From the NCBI RefSeq assembly GCF_018294505.1, contig NC_057804.1, positions 249,854,156 to 249,918,155 on the forward strand: DNA of 64,000 nt. The letters are read 5' to 3'. Numbering within the stretch: position 1 is the first letter of the stretch; each line of letters starts with the position of its first letter. The position numbers and the translations under genes were made by a program. Of this stretch, positions 58,092-64,000 are shown piece by piece. The notes beneath the pieces were generated by a model. It was given only the letters and a program-made list of their open reading frames with translations, searched no databases and was not told the origin of the DNA. This DNA comes from Triticum aestivum. Taxonomy: Eukaryota > Streptophyta > Magnoliopsida > Poales > Poaceae.

Positions 58092-59508
58092 TGATATGTC
58101 TCCAACGTATCTATAATATTTGATTGTTCCATGATATTATATTACCCCGTTTGGATGTTTATGGGCTTCATTTTACACATTTATATCATTTTTGGGACTA
58201 ACCTACTAACCGGAGGCCCAGCCCATATTGCTGTTTTTTTGCCTATTTCAGTATTTCGAAGAAAAGGAATATCAAACGGAGTCCAAACGGAATGAAACCT
58301 TCAGGAGCGTGATTTTTGGAACGAACGTGATCTAGAGGACTTGGAGTGCAAGTCAAGAAGCAGCCGAGGCTCCGACGAGATAGGAGGGCGCGCCCCCCAT
58401 AGGGGGCGCCCCCTGTCTTGTGGGCCCCTCGGGCGGCCACCGACGTACTTCTTCCTCCTATATATACCTACGTACCCCGAAAACATCCAGTGGGCAGACG
58501 AAACACAATTTCCACCACCGTAACCTTCTGTATCCGCGAGATCTCATCTTGGAGCCTTCGCCGGCACTCTGCCAGAGAGGGAATCGACCATGGAGGGCTT
58601 CTACATCAACATCCTTGCCCCTCCGATGAGTTGTGAGTAGTTTACCACAGACCTACGGGTCCATAGTTATTAGCTAGATGGCTTCTTCTCCCTTTTAGAA
58701 TCTCAATACAATGTTCTCCCCCTCTCTTGTGGAGATCTATTTGATGTAAACTCTTTTTGCGGTGTGTTTGTTGAGATCCGATGAATTGTGGGTTTATGAT
58801 GATGTTTATCTATGAACAATATTTGAATCTTCTCTGAATTCTTTTATGTATGATTGAGTTATCTTTGCAAGTCTCTTCGAATTATCATTTTGGTTTGGCC
58901 TACTAGATTGATCTTTCTTGCCATGGGAGAAGTGCTTAGCTTTGGGTTCAATCTTGCGGTGTCCTTACCCAGTGACAGAAAGGGTTGCAAGGCACGTATT
59001 GTATTGTTGCCATCGAGGATAACAAGATGGGGTTTATATCATATTGCTTGAGTTTATCCCTCTACATCAAGTCATCTTGCTTAATGTGTTACTCTGTTCT
59101 TATGAACTTAATACTCTAGATGCAGGCAGGAGTCGATCGATGTGTGGAGTAATAGTAGTAGATGCAGGCAGGAGTCGGTCTACTTGTTGCGGACGTGATA
59201 CCTATATACATGATCATGCCTAGATAATCTCATAATTATTCGCTTTTCTATCAATTGCTCGACAGTAATTTGTTCACCCACGGTAATACTTATGCTATCT
59301 TGAGAGAAGCCACTAGTGAAACCTATGCCCCCCGGGTCTATCTCTTATCATATTTGCTTTCAATCTACTTTTATTTGCATCTTTACTTTTTGCATCTAAA
59401 TTATAAAATACAAAAAATATATTTATCTTATCGTACTATCTTTATTAGATCTCACTTTCGCAAGTAGCCGTGAAGGGATTGACAACCCCTTTATTGCGTT
59501 GGTTGCGA
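58092..59508 (+). repeat. Right (3') LTR of the Sabrina-like element, interrupted
   Basis: It starts TGATATGTCTCC and follows the left LTR to the equivalent of 52685 (GGTTGCGA). The element beginning CACTACTAGG then intervenes. Confidence 0.85.
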
Positions 59509-59534
59509 CACTACTAGGAAAAGGGCTATAGATA

Positions 59535-59882
59535 GGATTGACACTTATGGCGCACCTGGGAAGCAGTGTGCCACTACTATATACTAATGGCGCACCAGTT
59601 GGTGATGCGCCATTAGTGTGGAAGACACTAATGGCGCACCAGACAAAAGGTGCGCCATTAGTGATAATTTTTTTTTTCATTTTTACATACATACTAATGG
59701 CGCATCCGGCCGAAGTGCGCCATTACTAGTTCCAACTAGTAATGGCGCACTAGACCAGGAGTGCGCCAGTACTGAATTTTTTTTATTCTTTTCTTTGCAA
59801 AACTACTAATGGCGCACCGTGTCACAGTGCGCCATTACTAGTTTAAACTACTAATGGCGCACCGTGCCACAGTGCGCCATTA

Positions 59883-59932
<50 letters not shown>

Positions 59933-60030
59933 CTTTTCTGCAAAACTACTAATGGCGCACCAACTGCAGGTGCGCCATTAGTAACCAGGGTTACTAATGG
60001 CGCATTTGCGGGTGGTGCGCCATTAGTAAC
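59535..60030. repeat. CACTA subterminal repeats: inverted ACTAATGGCGCACC pairs
   Basis: At least seven pairs of ACTAATGGCGCACC-like 14-mers and their complements (GGTGCGCCATTAGT) are spaced 7-13 bases apart, each able to form a hairpin. In En/Spm-type elements, subterminal repeats are binding sites for an accessory transposition protein (TnpA type); that role here is by analogy. An (AT)n tract interrupts them at 59884-59930. Confidence 0.85.
59884..59930. repeat. (AT)n microsatellite
   Basis: About 23 uninterrupted AT units between two subterminal repeat hairpins of the CACTA element. Confidence 0.95.
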
Positions 60031-60530
60031 CTGGGACCCCAACAAGATATTTTGGACAGCCCCACACCTACCCACTCACTTTCCCCACTTCATTCCCTCC
60101 ACCTCCTTCTCCAAGCTTTCGGCTGCCTCCTCCTCCTCACCTCATTTCCACCATAGATTCATCAAAATTAAGTGGTGAAATTACCTTTTTTTGATAGGTA
60201 AGTAAGGGGAAAGCTATCTTCATGATGTAGATCTACTTTTTTTCTCCCTAGCTCGCTCCAACAACGTGCACATGCACTTTTTGTGGCCTAGCTAGATCTA
60301 TGTATGTTTGTGGTGTTGCATGTGTTTGTGGTGTTGCATATATGTTTGTGTTTGCAGGTACCGGTATTTGAAATGCGATAGTTGCCAATATTTTGCCGGA
60401 ATGTTGATTCATTTCCGTTTCGGCGAGAATTTTGGCACTATGCATTCTTTTTGGTCCTATTTTTAGGGAAGGTCATGCCAAATTTTTTCTTGGTTCTAAA
60501 ATATCGTTTTGCTCTACCCCGCAGGCGACC

Positions 60531-63500
60531 ATGGTCCGCACGATGACCGAAGGCATCGTGAATAGGTTTTTGAGCTCCGCGAAGGCCGAGATGCTTCAAA
60601 AGAACGAGACGGAGATAAGATGTCCGTGTCGAAGATGCAAGCTGAAGAGCCTTATTGCGGACCCGGATTCCGGGCAGGTGCGGGACCACCTGCTCTTGCG
60701 TGGTTTCATGGATGGCTATCGGTGGCAAGGTGATGAAGATGACTATGAAGTCGTCCATGGGGGCCGGGCAAGAAATGAGGAAGGGCAACAAGACAAGTAC
60801 CACCGCGGCGAGGGCGGGCGAGAAGACGAAGAATCTCCAGGACATGATCACGACGGTGATGCTGTACACAGTCATCATGTAGAAGATGTCGTACATGATG
60901 ATGAGGAAGATCAAGACGAAGGGCATGATCATGAAGATGAAGATGCCGGAGCAGACGACGATGGAGGCTGGGTGCAGGACCCTCATATTCAAGAGCTGCT
61001 TCTCAAGCAGACGGATAACGCAAGAGCTGCCGCCCGAGAGAAAGCCAAGCTGGATCAACTGGAGATAGACGCGGTTACTCCATTGTATGAAGGATGCAGG
61101 CCCGAGGATACCCGCCTGAAAGTAACGCTCATGGCTCTGGAGATGAAGGTAAAACACAAAATGACCGACGCATGCTTCGACGAGAACATGTCATTCTGGC
61201 ACGAACGTCTTCCCAAGGGGAACAAGTGCCCGACCAGTTTCGAGGAGGCGAAGAAAATCGTGTGTCCTCTGGATTTACCGCACGTGAAATACCATGTGTG
61301 CATGAACAATTGCATCATTTATCGGGACGAGCACGCGGAGTCTACCATATGTCCGGTGTGCGGCGTCACTCGATACAAGAAGAGGAAGAAAGCTCCTCGA
61401 AAATCGGTGTGGTACTTTCCGATCACTCCTCGTCTGCAGCGGTATTTCGCGGACCCTAAGGTAGCAAAGCTCCTGCGTTGGCACGCGGATAGGGAGGAGA
61501 AGAAGCGGGAAGATGACGGAAATGATCCGGAGATAAATAAAAAAGACAAGATGCTGAGTCACCCTAAGGATGCGAGCCAGTGGCAAGCGTTGAACTTCGA
61601 ATACCCAGAATTTGGGAAGGATCCAAGGAACATCGTGCTGGGCGCGAGCACCGATGGAGTCAATCCGTTTGGCAGCCAGAGAAGCACACATAGCACCTGG
61701 CCTGTGTTTGTGTGGATGTACAACCTTCCCCCCTGGTTGTGCATGAAGAGGAAGTACATTCACATGAGTATGCTAATTGAAGGGCCGAAACAACCAGGGA
61801 ACGACATCAATCTGTATCTGGGGCTGCTGAAGGAGGAGCTAGACACGCTGTGGAAAACGCCAGCCAATACGTGGGACGCCGCAGAGAAAGAATATTTCCC
61901 TATGAGAGCCGCACTGCTCACGACGGTGCACGACTATCTCGGTTACGGATATCTCGCGGGGCAGGTAGTCCACGGATTTTCTGGATGCGTAAGGTGCATG
62001 GATGACACAACGTATCGCCAGCTAGATAGAGATCCCGGGTCTTCGAAAACCGTGTTCATGGGACATCGAAGGTGGCTTCGCGATGATGACCCGTGGAGGA
62101 AACGCAAGGATCTGTTCGATGGTGAAACCGAACCCCGAAAACGCCCGTGTATGAGGAGCGGCGAGGAAATAGACGAGCTGTTGAAAAATTGGAAAGACTG
62201 CCCACTGCCGGGAAAGAAGCAAAAGGCGCCAGAGCCGGGAAAGAAGCGAAAGGCGCCAGAGCCGCTGCTGAAGGTATGGAAAACGAGGTCTGTTTTCTGG
62301 GACTTGCCGTACTGGAAGATCCACCGTGTGCCTCACAGCCTTGATGTCATGCATATCACGAAGAACGTGTGCGAGAGTCTGCTTGGTACCTTGCTCAACA
62401 TGCCGAGAGGACCAAAGATGGGCCGAAAGCAAGGGAAGACTTGAAATCAATGGGCATCAAGCAGGAGCTTCACGCGAATGATGATGATGATGATGATGAG
62501 GCGAAGCAGGACAGAGAAAGTCGTCGCAAAAGCAAAAAGGCCAAGAAGACCGGAAATGACTACCCTCCCGCGTGCTTCACTCTAAGTCAGGAGGAGATCG
62601 AGCAGTTTTTCACCTGCCTCCTAGGAGTAAAACTTCCTTACGGTTACGCGGGGAAGATAAGCAGATACCTAGACCCAGCGAAGCAGAAGTTCAGCGGGAT
62701 GAAGTCTCACGACTGTCACGTGCTGATGACGCAAATACTTCCAGTTGCAATCCCTGGGATCATGGACGCGCACGTCCGTGAAACGCTATTTGGCCTATGC
62801 AACTTTTTCGACGTCATCTCTCGGAAGTCGATTGGCGTGAGGCAACTCAGAAGGCTACAGGAAGAGATCGTGGTGATACTATGCGAGCTTGAGATGTACT
62901 TCCCGCCCGCATTCTTCGACGTTATGGTGCATCTGCTGGTCCATATCGTGGAGGATATCATCCAACTCGGGCCGACGTTCCTGCACAGCATGATGCCGTT
63001 CGAAAGGATGAATGGTGTCATCAAAGGATACGTTCGCAACATGTCACGTCCAGAGGGAAGTATAGCCAGGGGCTTTCTGACCGAAGAGTGCATCTCCTAC
63101 TGCACGAATTATCTAGGCATCGAGAACCCCGTTGGTCTGCCCGTCAACAGGCACCTCGGCAGGCTCGCTGGATGGGGTCACCGTGAGGGTCGCCGCGAAA
63201 TGCATGTCGACTTCGAGGGTCGACTCGCCGACTTTGAAAGAGCAAACCTAGTCGCGCTACAACACATAGACGTGGTCGATCCTTGGGTGGTAGAGCACAA
63301 AACCTTTATTGAGAAGACGTACAATGACCGAGGCCAACAGAGGACGGACGGAGATATAATCAAAGAGCACAACTCATGTTTCACGCGTTGGTTCAAGCAG
63401 AAGCTTCTGTCGTACCCTTTACATGAGGATTCTTCCGCGGAAGAACAACTCATATTCGCCTTGTCACAGGGCGCCGAGCACAACCTGATGACCTATGAGG

Positions 63501-64000
63501 CGTACGATATCAACGGCTACACATTCTACACCGAGAACAAGGACATGAAGAGCGATGGTTATCAGAACTCCGGGGTAACGATGGAATCCTACACCGGCAA
63601 CGACAAGGACAGATACTACGGAAGGATCGAGGAGATCTGGGAGCTGAGCTACGCTGGAGAGAAGGTCCCGATGTTCCGTGTCAGATGGGCCAAGAGCGTC
63701 CTAAAAGAAGACCGGTATTTCACCACCATGGTTATACCCGAAGCCAAATCCAAGACCGCGGGCGCAAACGTCACCGCGAAAAATGAGCCATGGGTACTGG
63801 CTTCCCAAGTGGACCAATGCTTCTTCATTACCGACCCGTCAAAGCCCAGTCGTGTTGTCGTGAGGAGAGGCAAAAGGAAGATCATCGGAATGGATGGAGT
63901 AGCCAATGAGCAAGACTTCGACAAGTACGGCGACCCGAAGATCGAACATGACGACGACGATGAAGTAGCAGCACACACCACAAGAAGAAGCAGGACCACC
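60531..64000 (+). pseudogene. TNP2-type CACTA transposase, one frameshift, 3' end beyond window
   Basis: Start ATG 60531 (MVRTMTEGIVNRF) follows a CCCCGCAG acceptor-like sequence. The same frame is open upstream to 60432, but ATG 60531 fits the family start. Order: transposase-associated Cys motif (RCPCRRCK, ~residue 30); an acidic Asp/Glu/His-rich linker (~75-145); Cys pairs VCMNNC and CPVCG; core motifs STDGVNPFG (Asp ~375), GCVRCMDD and HSLDVMHITKNV (Asp ~605). The first frame ends at TGA 62442-62444. Reading shifts near 62403-62406, where one G appears missing (CCGAGAGG for CCGGAGAGG). The next frame is then open to the window end, with DUF4218-like (SHDCHVLMTQILPVAIP, FERMNGVIKGYVRN) and DUF4216-like (YYGRIEEIWELSY, FRVRWAKS) regions. 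An Asp codon run (GAT)n lies near 62478. Apart from the frameshift the sequence is well preserved. The enzyme would cut and rejoin element ends in the nucleus. Confidence 0.85.

Larger units (their letters stand above)
51269..59508 (+). mobile_element. Sabrina-like Athila-type retrotransposon, right LTR interrupted
   Basis: The left LTR (51269-52841) starts TGATACGTCTCC and is followed by a TGGCGCCATTGCCGGGGA primer site, the type used by Athila-clade elements. Then come a gag-protease region (53069-55148), a long non-coding part and the right LTR from 58092. The LTR start and the gag wording match my memory of Sabrina, one of the most abundant Triticeae elements, often without polymerase; this was not checked by search. 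No reverse transcriptase or integrase is present between the protease and the right LTR. The element is plus-oriented. The right LTR is broken at 59508 by a CACTA transposon; its last ~156 bp lie beyond the window. The left flank is ACTAT. Confidence 0.8.
59509..64000 (+). mobile_element. CACTA (En/Spm-type) DNA transposon, right end outside window
   Basis: It begins CACTACTAGGAAAAGGGC exactly at the break in the LTR. The three bases before it (CGA, 59506-59508) would be the target duplication. Subterminal inverted repeats (59535-60030) and a TNP2-family transposase ORF follow. The other terminus is not in the window. The nesting order is clear: Sabrina-like element first, CACTA later. Confidence 0.9.

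Noticed and set aside
59535..60030. CRISPR-like array of short regular repeats
   Set aside because: The repeats are inverted pairs with short variable loops at a CACTA terminus in a plant genome. No Cas genes, and spacers are too short.
60438..61157. 239-codon minus ORF opposite the transposase
   Set aside because: It is a shadow of the D/E/H-rich transposase linker. The plus frame carries recognisable TNP2 motifs.
1..64000. tRNA, rRNA, or organelle-derived inserts
   Set aside because: No clover-leaf tRNA, rRNA segment or recognisable plastid or mitochondrial gene was seen. The Met-tRNA-like matches are retrotransposon primer sites.

Overview
The window is plant nuclear DNA and looks like Triticeae (wheat, Aegilops or barley group). 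The evidence is nested LTR retrotransposons with very long LTRs, Stowaway MITEs with CTCCCTCCG ends, a CACTA transposon with GGCGCACC subterminal repeats, an Athila-type element closely resembling Sabrina, and a few intron-containing low-copy genes between them. There is no sign of bacterial, organellar or viral genome organisation. No coordinated gene system (operon, biosynthetic cluster, defence island) is visible.

Layout. 1-4.15 kb: retrotransposon debris, with a plus-strand coiled-coil ORF interrupted by three TAG codons facing a minus-strand LTR/PBS/gag-like fragment. 4.15-5.3 kb: anonymous spacer. 5.3-16.56 kb: a minus-strand non-autonomous LTR retrotransposon with 4-4.7 kb LTRs around a 2.5 kb purine-rich non-coding interior; its left LTR contains the only assembly gap (8849-9356). 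Its right LTR is cut by another LTR fragment (16.56-18.25 kb), which also truncates an F-box gene. 18.7-21.1 kb: a diverged tandem duplication carrying one Stowaway MITE per copy and a 428 bp inverted-repeat MITE in only one copy.

22.0-27.0 kb: the best host gene, plus strand. It has seven coding exons (about 468 aa, function unknown) plus a tandemly duplicated exon pair, one copy of which has a nonsense codon. 27.0-28.6 kb: a DNA-transposon-like region with ~110 bp tandem repeats, cut by a third copy of the 5.3 kb LTR family. 29.7-31.1 kb: a possible inverted-repeat element. 31.6-35.0 kb: a divergent pair of host genes, an F-box/LRR/FBD gene (minus) and an unrecognised 212-codon gene (plus), each broken by a single TAG. 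35.7-49.5 kb: a possible minus-strand host gene split by a complete 12.2 kb minus-strand gypsy retrotransposon (36026-48192) with a perfect 5 bp target duplication AATCA.

51.27-59.51 kb: a Sabrina-like Athila element with a decayed gag-protease region and no polymerase. Its right LTR is interrupted by a CACTA element from 59509 that runs off the window and encodes a TNP2-type transposase with one frameshift.

The window is mostly a record of nested insertions. The host-derived parts are the unknown gene at 22.4-26.9 kb, the broken divergent pair at 31.6-35.0 kb, the F-box remnant at 18.3 kb, and a possible split gene at 35.7/49.3 kb. All family names and splice sites were read by eye; no database search was run.
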